From: Candidatus Thiodiazotropha sp. CDECU1
GTDB taxonomy: Bacteria > Pseudomonadota > Gammaproteobacteria > Chromatiales > Chromatiaceae
Length of the DNA: 64,000 bases
Assembly: GCF_963455295.1 (NCBI RefSeq)
Contig: NZ_OY734020.1
Span: 930,001-994,000, forward strand
Reading direction: 5' to 3'
In this document: in pieces, positions 46,760 to 54,930 of the stretch
Layout of the letters: each line of letters begins with the position of its first letter
Numbering within the stretch: position 1 is the stretch's first letter
Made by a program: the position numbers and the translations under genes
The notes under the pieces: model-generated
The model's input: only the letters and a program-made list of their open reading frames with translations
Databases searched by the model: none
Told to the model about the DNA's origin: nothing

Positions 46760-47005
46760 TCACTTTGCGCAAGCCAGATCGTTACAGTATCTTTCAAAGG
46801 GTTTGATCGTGATCAGTTTGTGAAACTTGCAGACCAGACATTGACCCGCCTGGTTGATCAGTGTGATGGCCGCGCCAGTGACAATCAGACCCCAGAATAC
46901 GGCATCGATCCAGGGATAGTTGACTAATCCCTCAAGCCCATAGACAAAAAATGACATCAGACCGAACAACATGGCAAGAACCAGGCCTAACAGTATGGGT
47001 AACAT
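46760..47005 (-). CDS. Small two-helix membrane protein of unknown function
   Basis: ATG 47005 follows AAGGAG at good spacing; a longer frame from 47035 is less likely. The product has 81 residues with two membrane helices (MLPILLGLVLAMLFGLMSFF and IDAVFWGLIVTGAAITL). The C-terminal 30 residues are soluble and hold three Cys (QCLVCK and YC). I do not recognise it. It is divergent from the ArsS gene, separated by 277 bp in which I see no further gene. Confidence 0.65.
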   Translation of the reverse strand: MLPILLGLVLAMLFGLMSFFVYGLEGLVNYPWIDAVFWGLIVTGAAITLINQAGQCLVCKFHKLITIKPFERYCNDLACAK

Positions 47006-47282
47006 TGCACTACTCCTTGGGATAATGGCAATCATAAGTAAATAAACAAAAACTAAAATATCCTCATACCAGGATAGAGTACGGGTTGCTGGAATGGTTC
47101 ATGGAATGTGCGGAATATATATCGGGTAGTTTTTAAAATAGTCATTAGATAACATATAGTTATACAGTATTGGCTGATGCTTGGTCAGATTGGATTTGTG
47201 TGCGGCATCACACAACGCATCTGAACTGTTTCTAGCCACGTATGATGTGGGTAACCTCAGAAAACAAGAATCGGGAGCAGAC

Positions 47283-48248
47283 ATGATCGATACGGCCCAC
47301 CTCCTTCAGCCCAGCACTTTTCCTGGCATCACCCGGGGAAGGCTGGAGACCCTGCAGGTCAATCTCGGATTCCGCTGCAACCTCTCTTGTGTCCACTGTC
47401 ATGTCAATGCCGGTCCAAAAAGGAAGGAGGAGATGGATAGGCGTACTGCCGATGATGTATTGACCTTCCTGCAACGACATAAACTGAAGCGCCTGGATCT
47501 TACCGGGGGCGCACCGGAGTTGAACGCCAATTTCCGCTATCTGGTAAAACAGGCAAGGCAGCTGGGTGTGCATGTCATCGATCGCAGCAACCTGGTTATC
47601 TTGCTGGAGCAGGGACAGCAGGATCTGGCCGATTTTCTGGCCCAACAGCGGGTTGAGATCGTCGCTTCCTTACCCTGCTATCTGGAGGAGAACGTAGACC
47701 AACAACGTGGCAAAGGGAGCTATGCAGGCAGTATCGAGGCATTGATCAAACTGAATCGCCTGGGCTACGGCATGCCTGAGAGTGGCTTGATGCTGAATCT
47801 TGTCTATAACCCGATAGGTCCCACCCTGCCACCGTCACAAGCTCCCCTCGAGTCGGAGTATAAAAAGCAGTTGCTGGAAGGTTATGGTATTCATTTCAAT
47901 CAACTGTTGACCATAACCAATATGCCGATCCAACGTTTTGGCAGCTATCTGCAATCCAAAGGTGAATTCAACAGCTATCTGCAGCTACTGCGGGATGCCT
48001 ATCGACCCTACAATCTGGAGAATGTCATGTGCCGCACTCTATTGAGTGTTGACTGGCGTGGTTATCTCTACGACTGTGATTTTAACCAGATGCTGAAGAT
48101 CCATCTTAAAATAGAGAACAGGGTGCGACCTCGCCTGAGAGATCTGTTCGAGGCGGATCTGACAGACCTGCCGATCCAGGTTGCAGAGCATTGCTACGGC
48201 TGTACTGCCGGTCAAGGTAGTAGTTGTGGGGGCGCATTGAAAGAGTAA
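47283..48248 (+). CDS. arsS: ArsS-type radical SAM protein (arsenosugar biosynthesis)
   Basis: I choose ATG 47283 after GGGAGCAGAC; a longer frame from 47181 has no ribosome site. The product has 321 residues. The radical-SAM cluster motif is Cys32, Cys36 and Cys39 in RCNLSCVHCHV. LTGGAPELNANFRYLV follows at the expected place. The C-terminal half (about 190-321) matches the extra domain of ArsS, with YDCDFNQML and CYGCTAGQGSSCGG supplying further Cys. ArsS transfers a deoxyadenosyl group to dimethylarsenic, an early arsenosugar step. Two glycosyltransferase genes follow in the same direction, supporting the call. No arsM is in this window. Confidence 0.87.
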   Translation: MIDTAHLLQPSTFPGITRGRLETLQVNLGFRCNLSCVHCHVNAGPKRKEEMDRRTADDVLTFLQRHKLKRLDLTGGAPELNANFRYLVKQARQLGVHVIDRSNLVILLEQGQQDLADFLAQQRVEIVASLPCYLEENVDQQRGKGSYAGSIEALIKLNRLGYGMPESGLMLNLVYNPIGPTLPPSQAPLESEYKKQLLEGYGIHFNQLLTITNMPIQRFGSYLQSKGEFNSYLQLLRDAYRPYNLENVMCRTLLSVDWRGYLYDCDFNQMLKIHLKIENRVRPRLRDLFEADLTDLPIQVAEHCYGCTAGQGSSCGGALKE

Positions 48249-48297
48249 TCCGATTTACCGGGATTTGGTGGTGTCTGGTCTTCACAACAACGACTCA

Positions 48298-48984
48298 ATG
48301 ATGATAAGCATTATTATCCCCTGCCTGAATGAGGGGCCGGGTTTAGAGCGCTGTTTGATGGATCTGCAACCATTGCGCGGAGCTGGCCATGAGTTGATTC
48401 TGGTTGATGGTGGCAGCCGTGATCTGGCGTTGATTGGGAATTTGCAATCCTATGTGGATAGAGTGCTGCATGTGTCTCCGGGAAGGGCGCGCCAGATGAA
48501 TAGTGGTGCCATGGAGGCATGCGGGGATATCTACTGGTTCTTGCATGCCGACAGCAGGGTTGGAGAAGCTATGGGGAGTGCCATTTTGCAGGCTGTCGGC
48601 GGCGAACCGAGGTGGGGACGTTTCGATGTCAGGCTGAGTGGCGCTCAGCCCCTGTTCCGGATAATTGAGCGGATGATGAATTGGCGCTCCTGTTTCAGTG
48701 GCATCGCAACCGGGGACCAGGGCATCTTTATGCATCGCCAGCTGTTTGAAAAGGTAGGGGGGTTTCCTGAACAACCGCTGATGGAGGATATCGCCATAAG
48801 TCGACGCCTGAAACGACTCACCTCCGGGGTTTGTCTGCCTGGCCCCCTGGTAACCTCCAGCCGTCGCTGGGAGTCACAGGGGATTATCCGCACCATTATG
48901 CTGATGTGGATGTTGCGCTTCGCCTATTGGATCGGTATCAGTCCAAAATTCCTTGTCAGGCTCTATCCAGCAGTGCCGGGCTGA
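48298..48984 (+). CDS. Arsenosugar-type family 2 glycosyltransferase (TIGR04283-like)
   Basis: The start is unsure. ATG 48298 (or 48301) begins the typical MISIIIPCLNEGPGLERCL. Earlier in-frame codons from about 48265 exist, without support. The product has about 228 residues. ELILVDGGSRD is the nucleotide-sugar acidic motif, GRARQMNSGA and FLHADSRV follow, and GDQGIFMHRQLFEKVGGFPE with MEDIAISRRLKR is characteristic of the subfamily found with ArsS. The exact sugar step has not been settled in what I know. It lies 49 bp after arsS and 7 bp before the next gene. Confidence 0.85.
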   Translation: MMISIIIPCLNEGPGLERCLMDLQPLRGAGHELILVDGGSRDLALIGNLQSYVDRVLHVSPGRARQMNSGAMEACGDIYWFLHADSRVGEAMGSAILQAVGGEPRWGRFDVRLSGAQPLFRIIERMMNWRSCFSGIATGDQGIFMHRQLFEKVGGFPEQPLMEDIAISRRLKRLTSGVCLPGPLVTSSRRWESQGIIRTIMLMWMLRFAYWIGISPKFLVRLYPAVPG

Positions 48985-48991
48985 ACCGGTC

Positions 48992-49618
48992 ATGCAGCAG
49001 TGTGCAATCCTGATCTTTGCCAAGACGCCTGCTGTGGGTGCAGTGAAAACACGCCTGATTCCCGCCATTGGCGAGGCGGCGGCGACCCAGCTCTATATCC
49101 GACTTCTGTTACGCCTGGTCGACTGGACTTGCAGGCAAACCCCGTATGCGACGGAACTCTGGGTGACCCCGGATCGTGGGCATCCCCTGTGGCAACAACT
49201 TGCCGCTGAGTATGAGTTGCCCATCCACCTGCAGCAAGGTGATGATCTGGGAGCGCGGATGGGGCTGGCTACACAACAGGCCCTTACCCGTCATCGCCAT
49301 ATCATACTGGTTGGGGTGGACTGTCCTGCATTGGCTCTACCCCATATAGAGCAGACCGCGCGTTGGTTGAGCGAGGGCGAAGAGGCGGTGCTGGGGCCAG
49401 CCGAGGATGGAGGTTATGTCCTGCTAGGTCTGAATAGCTACCACAGACGTCTTTTCGAGGGACACAACTGGGGTGGCGGCGATGTGGCGGCATCGACCAG
49501 ACAGGTGTTCTCTGAATTGGGCTGGCATTGGCGGGAGTTGGCGCAACTCTGGGATCTGGATAGACCCCAGGATCTGGAACGATTGCAGCGTGAATATCCT
49601 GGACTATGCCGGTTTTGA
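48992..49618 (+). CDS. Arsenosugar-type glycosyltransferase / nucleotidyltransferase (TIGR04282, DUF2064-like)
   Basis: I choose ATG 48992, 7 bp after the preceding stop; an upstream in-frame start at 48953 would overlap that gene. The product has 208 residues. CAILIFAKTPAVGAVKTRLIP is the GT-A-type N-terminus of the family. HIILVGVDCPALALPHIEQT and VLGPAEDGGYVLLGL hold the metal and nucleotide residues. Members are regularly paired with the TIGR04283 family and ArsS. The gene is convergent with flgN, and the space between them (41 bp) has no clear terminator. Confidence 0.85.
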   Translation: MQQCAILIFAKTPAVGAVKTRLIPAIGEAAATQLYIRLLLRLVDWTCRQTPYATELWVTPDRGHPLWQQLAAEYELPIHLQQGDDLGARMGLATQQALTRHRHIILVGVDCPALALPHIEQTARWLSEGEEAVLGPAEDGGYVLLGLNSYHRRLFEGHNWGGGDVAASTRQVFSELGWHWRELAQLWDLDRPQDLERLQREYPGLCRF

Positions 49619-49659
49619 GGGACCTCTGTACAACTACCTGATGCCGACTGAATGCGGGA

Positions 49660-50145
49660 TCAGGCCTTACCCAATGACTTTGAGGTGGTGTTGGGTTTCG
49701 ATTCACCGGAAGCGCCGTAGGTCTTGTCGCTTTGACTGATGCCACGCAGGATATCCAGTGATTGGGTGACATGGCGCTGATTGAGTTGAACGGCTCCGCC
49801 ATTGATCTCATTCTGCTTGTGGCACGCCTCCAGCAGGGAGGTGAATCGCTGCCAGGTGGCGGCCGCCCGCTGATTGTCGCTGCATTGTTGGATAAAGGTT
49901 TCTGTCCCTTGCTTGTCCGCAACAAGTCCCTGTTGTTCGATGAACCGGTTATGTGCAAGCACAGCGGCTTCCACCTGTGTCAGCTGTTGTTTTTTCTGCT
50001 CCAGCTGGTCCTGTAGCTGTTGCGGTGATCCCTTTTGCAACAGGGCATGTTCCGCACGCAGCAGATCGAGCAGCCGTTGGGACTGCTCAATCTCGTTATC
50101 CAGGATTTTGACGAAGGCCTCAGCGGTCTCGGATGAATAGTTCAT
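49660..50145 (-). CDS. flgN: Flagellar export chaperone FlgN
   Basis: The product has 161 residues, nearly all helix. FVKILDNEIEQSQRLLDLL starts a long coiled coil, and the C-terminal RHVTQSLDILRGI followed by YGASGES matches FlgN of polar-flagellate Gammaproteobacteria. FlgN escorts the hook-filament junction proteins FlgK and FlgL (encoded at the end of this window) to the export gate. It lies 5 bp after flgM in the same transcript. Confidence 0.9.
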   Translation of the reverse strand: MNYSSETAEAFVKILDNEIEQSQRLLDLLRAEHALLQKGSPQQLQDQLEQKKQQLTQVEAAVLAHNRFIEQQGLVADKQGTETFIQQCSDNQRAAATWQRFTSLLEACHKQNEINGGAVQLNQRHVTQSLDILRGISQSDKTYGASGESKPNTTSKSLGKA

Positions 50146-50150
50146 GGGAG

Positions 50151-50459
50151 TCAGGGCAGTGACAGTTCCATTGCCAACATCTTATCCGCTGCGGTCTGCG
50201 GATCGATGGTGAAGCTACCGGTGGCAAGGGCTTTCTGCACAGCCTCCACCTTCTGCGCATCGACGATGGGCATTGCGGCGATGCGTGCCTCCAATTCCAA
50301 CAGCTTGCCGGCAGAACCGGTCATATCAAACCGATCCTTACGGGAGGTTGTGGATGTGGCGGAACGTTTGCCTCCCGGCAAGCCAGAGCGTGTCACCAGA
50401 CCACTGTCTCCCGTACCCTTCAGATTACTGCTGGAGAGACTATTGATTTCAACCGCCAT
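50151..50459 (-). CDS. flgM: Anti-sigma-28 factor FlgM
   Basis: The product has 102 residues. The N-terminus MAVEINSL and a Ser/Gly/Thr-rich flexible part lead to the sigma-28-binding helices: ITGSAGKLLELEARIA-like segment, VDAQKVEAVQKALATGSFTI and the ending DKMLAMELSLP. FlgM holds FliA (sigma-28) inactive until it is exported through the finished hook. A sigma-28-type promoter lies just upstream, giving the usual self-limiting loop. Confidence 0.93.
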   Translation of the reverse strand: MAVEINSLSSSNLKGTGDSGLVTRSGLPGGKRSATSTTSRKDRFDMTGSAGKLLELEARIAAMPIVDAQKVEAVQKALATGSFTIDPQTAADKMLAMELSLP

Positions 50460-50492
50460 GGCTTATCCTCGTTTACTTGTCGCTTACTCTAA

Positions 50493-50519
50493 ATATCGAC
50501 TTCCGGCACTGTTACTTTA
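50493..50519 (-). promoter_or_regulatory. Sigma-28 (FliA)-type promoter of flgMN
   Basis: Read on the minus strand: TAAAGTAA, an 11-bp spacer and GTCGATAT. Against the consensus TAAAGTTT-N11-GCCGATAA each half matches at 6 of 8 positions with exact spacing. It ends 34 bp before the flgM start codon. Confidence 0.7.
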
Positions 50520-50576
50520 GTTGCTGACTCCCTTACTCGAGAGTTAGATTCCCCGGGAATCAGCCTCAAATTGTGT

Positions 50577-51290
50577 TCAGTCCACCCTTACCAGCCCTTC
50601 CGAGATGACTCGTGCTTGCAGCTTTTTCTTCGATTTTACATTCATCACCGGTATCAAGTCGCCCGGATTACCGTTTTTCATCGCCTTGCCCTGCATGCGC
50701 ACTTCGATGCTGCCCGCGGCCGCCAGTATGGTGACCTGTTCACCCCGTGCGACGGTCTTTTGCACCACCAGCAATGAAGGTGTAACGACCTTGCCCCTGC
50801 GGAGTGTGCGCTTCAGCGTCCGGCCGACGATCTCATCGACGGATTCATAATAACCTCTAAGCAGGTGAGTGGTATCTGAAATTTCCAGTTTCACGTCGGC
50901 TTTGGTGATTGCCTGGCCTCTGGCCAGATCCCGGGTCGCGATCACCACCGGTAATTCGAGACCGACCTTGGCGGAGACATACAGCGACCAGGGTGCCGGG
51001 CTCTCGCAGCGAACACCCACCGAGGTACGCCCCATTTTACTCCCGCCGGGTGGACTGAAGGTCTGCAATGGGCTATCGCATTGGCTCAGTTTGAGGCGGT
51101 GATCCAGGGGTGTAATGACAATCTTTGCATGGCTGTTCTGCTTCGCCACGCTTTGCAGCAGATACTCCTTGACCGCATCGGCGATTGAGTCATGGGACTG
51201 ATGGAGCCCATTCGCCCCGTGACTGATTGCTGTGGCCGTGAACAGGAGCATTGCCAGCAGTGTCTCAATTATCACTTTTTTCCGTAGCAT
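50577..51290 (-). CDS. flgA: Flagellar P-ring assembly chaperone FlgA
   Basis: The product has 237 residues. A signal peptide (residues 1-26, cut near ISHGA) sends it to the periplasm. The C-terminal SAF domain shows LARGQAITKADVKLEISDT, VGRTLKRTLRRGKVV and the ending GDLIPVMNVKSKKKLQARV, all typical of FlgA. It assists polymerisation of FlgI into the P ring. It is transcribed away from cheV, and a sigma-54-type site lies upstream. Confidence 0.93.
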   Translation of the reverse strand: MLRKKVIIETLLAMLLFTATAISHGANGLHQSHDSIADAVKEYLLQSVAKQNSHAKIVITPLDHRLKLSQCDSPLQTFSPPGGSKMGRTSVGVRCESPAPWSLYVSAKVGLELPVVIATRDLARGQAITKADVKLEISDTTHLLRGYYESVDEIVGRTLKRTLRRGKVVTPSLLVVQKTVARGEQVTILAAAGSIEVRMQGKAMKNGNPGDLIPVMNVKSKKKLQARVISEGLVRVD

Positions 51291-51324
51291 GATCTTGGTC
51301 TCTCGATTGATTGCTTAAATTATA

Positions 51325-51340
51325 TGCAATCACCATGCCG
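51325..51340 (-). promoter_or_regulatory. Sigma-54-type promoter of flgA
   Basis: On the minus strand: CGGCATG, 4 bp, TTGCA. The GG and GC dinucleotides are exactly 10 bp apart. The -12 half is perfect, and the -24 half matches 5 of 7 bases of TGGCACG. Confidence 0.6.
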
Positions 51341-51380
51341 TGATATTTGGCAGTGTAAATCGGACTATGGCTCGCAGCAC

Positions 51381-51407
51381 TAAAGGTCACTCCGTTAAAG
51401 CCGCCAT
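51381..51407 (+). promoter_or_regulatory. Sigma-28 (FliA)-type promoter of cheV
   Basis: TAAAGGTC (51381-51388), an 11-bp spacer and GCCGCCAT (51400-51407) match the sigma-28 consensus at 6 and 5 of 8 positions with exact spacing. It lies 43 bp before cheV. Confidence 0.55.
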
Positions 51408-51449
51408 ACTCTATGTAATGAACTTCTCGAACTACGGGGTGGAAAAACC

Positions 51450-52367
51450 ATGGCTGGCGTCTTGGACAATGTCGATTTACGAACCAAACTAGCCGGACAG
51501 AACCGATTGGAATTGTTGCTTTTTCGGTTGCAGGGACGCCAGGTCTTCGGCATTAATGTGTTTAAAGTGAAAGAGGTCGTACAGTGTCCTCATCTCACAG
51601 AATTACCTGGTTCCAACCCGGTTATTCGTGGTGTCGCCTCTCTCAGGGGCAACAATATACCGGTGATGGATCTGAGTAACGCCATAGGCGGCCCAAGGAT
51701 GGAGAAAGCAACGGACTATTTCATCATCATTACCGAATACAATCGTCGACAGCTCGCCTTTCTGGTTGGCAGTGTCGAACGTATTGTCAACACTCACTGG
51801 GAGGATATTCTGCCCCCACCTAAGGGATTGGGACGCAGCAGTTATATGACTGCAGTCACCGAAATCGATGATATGCTGGTTGAAATCATCGATGTGGAGA
51901 AGGTACTCAGTGAAGTGTTGGGTATCGATGAGGATTTGACTCAGCCTGTGGAGGAGACAGGTGCAGATCTGAGCAAGTTGAAGATTCTGGTGGTTGACGA
52001 CTCAATGGTGGCACGCAATCAGATCAAAAAGGTCTTGAATGAGATAGGCATAGAGGCGGTGCTGGCGAAAGATGGCAGCGAGGCGCTGAATCTGCTTCTT
52101 AAGTGGTCGGAAGAGGGTAACTTAAATGATTGGTTGGCAATGGTAATTTCCGATATTGAAATGCCGCAAATGGACGGCTACTCGCTGGTGACGGCGATAC
52201 GGGACAATCCCAAACTGTCAGATCTGTATGTCATCCTGCACTCTTCATTGAGTGGCGTATTCAATGAGAGCATGGTGAAAAAAGTAGGCGCCGATCATTT
52301 TCTCGCCAAGTTCATGCCGGATGAATTGGTCAGCCGCGTCACCGAGCGTATAAAGTGCTTGGCCTAA
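51450..52367 (+). CDS. cheV: Chemotaxis coupling protein CheV
   Basis: The product has 305 residues. Residues of about 15-160 form a CheW-like domain (LLFRLQGRQVFGINVFKVKE, RGNNIPVMDLSNAIGG) that couples receptors to CheA. Residues 175-300 form a receiver domain with the paired acid residues VVDD and the phosphate-accepting Asp in VISDIEMPQMDG. CheV tunes signal adaptation. It is directly followed by cheR (36-bp gap), matching the cheV-cheR-flgB order of polar-flagellate Gammaproteobacteria. Confidence 0.95.
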   Translation: MAGVLDNVDLRTKLAGQNRLELLLFRLQGRQVFGINVFKVKEVVQCPHLTELPGSNPVIRGVASLRGNNIPVMDLSNAIGGPRMEKATDYFIIITEYNRRQLAFLVGSVERIVNTHWEDILPPPKGLGRSSYMTAVTEIDDMLVEIIDVEKVLSEVLGIDEDLTQPVEETGADLSKLKILVVDDSMVARNQIKKVLNEIGIEAVLAKDGSEALNLLLKWSEEGNLNDWLAMVISDIEMPQMDGYSLVTAIRDNPKLSDLYVILHSSLSGVFNESMVKKVGADHFLAKFMPDELVSRVTERIKCLA

Positions 52368-52403
52368 CTGTTTTACCTGAATAAATAAGCTAGAAATAAA
52401 AAA

Positions 52404-53237
52404 ATGTATCATCGGTCAGCCAGCATATCACCGGCGGAGTATGAGTCGTTCAAGTCTTTTCTCCAGCAGGCATGTGGAATTTTGCTGGGTAGCGGAAAGG
52501 AGTATCTGGTCTCCAGTAGATTGAATAGTATAATAAAAGAGGCGCAGGTCGATTCTCTGGGCGCCTTGATGGATCTGATTCGATCACCAGCCCATACACG
52601 CCTGAAGGTGAAGGTCATCGATGCCATGACCACCAATGAAACCTTCTGGTTTCGGGATATTGGCCACTACATTTTGTTGAAAGAGACCATTCTGCCTGAT
52701 CTGAATCAGCAACGAGGCGGTTCGATACGTATCTGGTCAGCTGCCTGTTCGAGTGGTCAGGAGCCTTACAACATCAGCATGATCACACAGGAGTTTCAAA
52801 CCTTGAAACCCTCGGCCAGGCCGGTGCAGGTTGTCGCTACCGATATCTCGAGCAAGATGCTGGATGAGGCGCGCGCAGGTGTCTACTGTGGTCTCGCAGT
52901 TGAACGGGGCCTTACCCAGGAACAAAAAAACAGGTTCTTCCTGCCCAAAGAGCGCTGTCTCGAAGTAAAGCCTGAGATCAAGCGCCGGGTCAGTTTCAGT
53001 TCCCTGAACCTGGCTAGCAGCTATCACGGCCTGGGAAAATTCGATGTCATTTTCTGCCGTAATGTACTCATCTACTTCTCCAATGAATTGAAGCGAGATA
53101 TTGTCGACCGGATGGCTAACGCATTGAATCCAGGAGGCTATCTGTTTCTGGGGTCCACCGAATCGATCAACCAGCTGACCGATCGTTTTGAGATGAAGGT
53201 GGGTCACGGCGGCATCTCATATCGTTTGAAGTCCTAA
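52404..53237 (+). CDS. cheR: Chemotaxis methyltransferase CheR
   Basis: The product has 277 residues. A helical N-terminal domain (1-80, LLGSGKEYLVSSRLN) precedes the SAM-binding domain, with TNETFWFRD, IWSAACSSGQEPYNISM as motif I, and FDVIFCRNVLIYFSNELKRD. It methylates glutamates of chemoreceptors. The ATG is preceded only by an A-rich stretch (GAAATAAAAAA), so translation may be linked to cheV. Confidence 0.95.
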   Translation: MYHRSASISPAEYESFKSFLQQACGILLGSGKEYLVSSRLNSIIKEAQVDSLGALMDLIRSPAHTRLKVKVIDAMTTNETFWFRDIGHYILLKETILPDLNQQRGGSIRIWSAACSSGQEPYNISMITQEFQTLKPSARPVQVVATDISSKMLDEARAGVYCGLAVERGLTQEQKNRFFLPKERCLEVKPEIKRRVSFSSLNLASSYHGLGKFDVIFCRNVLIYFSNELKRDIVDRMANALNPGGYLFLGSTESINQLTDRFEMKVGHGGISYRLKS

Positions 53238-53326
53238 ACGGCAAAGCTTGCCGTGATGCGGCACCCCCTTGCCGCACTCCTGGCGTAAAAAGTCCCTTTC
53301 CCCTCCCAATACAGCAGCGAACAGGT

Positions 53327-53343
53327 TTGGCACGCTCCCTGCA
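53327..53343 (+). promoter_or_regulatory. Sigma-54-type promoter of flgB
   Basis: TTGGCACG (53327-53334), 4 bp and CTGCA (53339-53343) give GG-N10-GC with a perfect -24 half and a one-mismatch -12 half. It lies 34 bp before the flgB start, in the short gap after cheR. This is the best sigma-54 match in the window. Confidence 0.8.
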
Positions 53344-53376
53344 TCTTCAGTGGCAAAGAGAGCTGTGGAGCTATCC

Positions 53377-53766
53377 ATGAACTTCGACGATCTGTTTGGA
53401 ATACATGAAAGGGCATTGGTGCTGCGTTCGCAGCGAGCCGAGGTCCTTGCCGCGAATCTGGCGAATGCCGACACACCCGGTTACAAGGCCCGGGATTTCG
53501 ATTTCAAGGCACTTCTAAACAGTGAAATGAACAGTTCTACTCGTCTGAGGACCACTGACAATCAACATATTCAGCCTGAATCAGGTCCTGTGCCTCCATC
53601 ACAACTGCTCTACCGTACCCCTATGCAGCCATCACTGGACGGCAATACGGTGGATACCGAGCGGGAGCATGTGGCCTACAGCAGCAATGCGGTTGAGTAT
53701 CAGGCGAGTCTAAGCTTCATCAACAGCAAGATCAGTGGCATACGCAAAGCAATCAAGGGTGAATGA
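53377..53766 (+). CDS. flgB: Flagellar proximal rod protein FlgB
   Basis: I choose ATG 53377 (MNFDDLFGIHERALVLRSQR) with GGAG upstream; a longer frame from 53269 would place coding sequence over the sigma-54 site. The product has 129 residues. RAEVLAANLANADTPGYKARDFDF is the rod-protein motif (split ANLANADTPGYKARD), and the C-terminal helix SLSFINSKISGIRKAI completes the family form. It opens the run flgBCDE. Confidence 0.95.
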   Translation: MNFDDLFGIHERALVLRSQRAEVLAANLANADTPGYKARDFDFKALLNSEMNSSTRLRTTDNQHIQPESGPVPPSQLLYRTPMQPSLDGNTVDTEREHVAYSSNAVEYQASLSFINSKISGIRKAIKGE

Positions 53767-54182
53767 GCATGTCTCTCTTCAAAATATTTGATACGGCTGC
53801 ATCGGGTATGAGCGCACAGAGTCTGCGTCTCAATCTCGTCTCCAGCAATATGGCCAACGCCGATGCAGTGAGCAGCAGTCTCGATCAGACCTATCGCTCC
53901 AGACAGCCGGTATTCCAGACCCTGCTGGACCAGTCCAATCCGGATGCGGCAGCGAGTGGTGTGCGGATGGCGGGGGTTGTGGAAAGTCAGGCGCCCCTGG
54001 TGCAGGAGTACGCACCCGATCACCCCCTTGCCAACGAGGAGGGTTATATCTTTCGTCCGAACGTAAACATGGTTGAGGAGATGGCGAACATGCTCTCCGC
54101 TTCACGCTCCTATCAGGGGAATGTGGAAGTGGCTAACTCAGCCAAACAGCTACTGCTCGCCACCCTTCGCATGGGCCAGTAA
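53763..54182 (+). CDS. flgC: Flagellar rod protein FlgC
   Basis: The product has 139 residues. The ATG overlaps the flgB stop (ATGA); a second ATG two codons later is also possible. The N-terminal helix FKIFDTAASGMSAQSLRLN and VSSNMANADA, then YIFRPNVNMVEEMANML near the C-terminus, are FlgC marks. It forms part of the drive-shaft rod with FlgB, FlgF and FlgG. Confidence 0.95.
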   Translation: MSMSLFKIFDTAASGMSAQSLRLNLVSSNMANADAVSSSLDQTYRSRQPVFQTLLDQSNPDAAASGVRMAGVVESQAPLVQEYAPDHPLANEEGYIFRPNVNMVEEMANMLSASRSYQGNVEVANSAKQLLLATLRMGQ

Positions 54183-54192
54183 GGAGATAACC

Positions 54193-54870
54193 ATGACAGC
54201 CATCACCAGCCAATACGATCTGTATGAAGATATCGGTCTGACCAACAACAGCATTCAAGAGGAAAAGCAGCAGGGTCAGCTGGGACTGGAGGACTTCATG
54301 CAACTCCTGGTCACAGAGTTGACCCATCAAGACCCTTTCAAACCGATGGAAAACTCGGAAATGGCGACCCAGGTATCCCAGTTTGCCACGGTATCCGGTA
54401 TCGATGACTTAAATAGCTCGTTCAATGAACTGCGCGCTGCGCTGACTTCCGATCAGGCCCTACAAGCGGCAACCCTGGTGGGTCATGATGTGTTGGTTGA
54501 GAGCAGTGTCGGTGCGTTAACGAGTGGAGAGCCGTTGCAGGGCAGTGTCGTGCTTCCCTCGTCGGCAACCAATGTGCGGGTGATGATTACCAGTCAGTCC
54601 GGTGAACTGGTGCGTGAATTACAACTCGGTACCCACGAGGCCGGTCAGGTCGCCTTCAGTTGGGACGGTTATGACGATGCCGGCGACTATGTGGGTGACG
54701 GACTCTATCAGGTGAGTGCGATTGCCAATGTGGATGATGCTGAGATGGCCCCCAGCACCCTGGTATCCGCAGAGGTGGAGAGTGTCAATCTGGGTGGGTC
54801 AGGGGGTATTCAGCTCAACCTGAGTGGCCTTGGTCAGATCTCCATGAATGACGTGGCACAGATTCAATAG
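54193..54870 (+). CDS. flgD: Flagellar hook-capping protein FlgD
   Basis: ATG 54193 follows AAGGAG, which overlaps the flgC stop. The product has 225 residues. LGLEDFMQLLVTELTHQDPF followed by KPMENSEMATQVSQFATV is the conserved FlgD N-terminus. VAFSWDGYDDAGDYVGDGLY is the typical C-terminal turn with a Tudor/Fn3-like fold. It caps the growing hook. Confidence 0.95.
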   Translation: MTAITSQYDLYEDIGLTNNSIQEEKQQGQLGLEDFMQLLVTELTHQDPFKPMENSEMATQVSQFATVSGIDDLNSSFNELRAALTSDQALQAATLVGHDVLVESSVGALTSGEPLQGSVVLPSSATNVRVMITSQSGELVRELQLGTHEAGQVAFSWDGYDDAGDYVGDGLYQVSAIANVDDAEMAPSTLVSAEVESVNLGGSGGIQLNLSGLGQISMNDVAQIQ

Positions 54871-54930
54871 AACATCAGCAGCAATGCTGTCAGCGTTGCT
54901 TGCATACAGTGAAGAGACAGGAGAACAGAG

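Noticed and set aside
49276-49285. AACAGGCCCT, a ten-base match to the palindromic element end, within the TIGR04282-like gene
   Set aside because: It lies in conserved coding sequence without a facing partner and is short enough to be chance.
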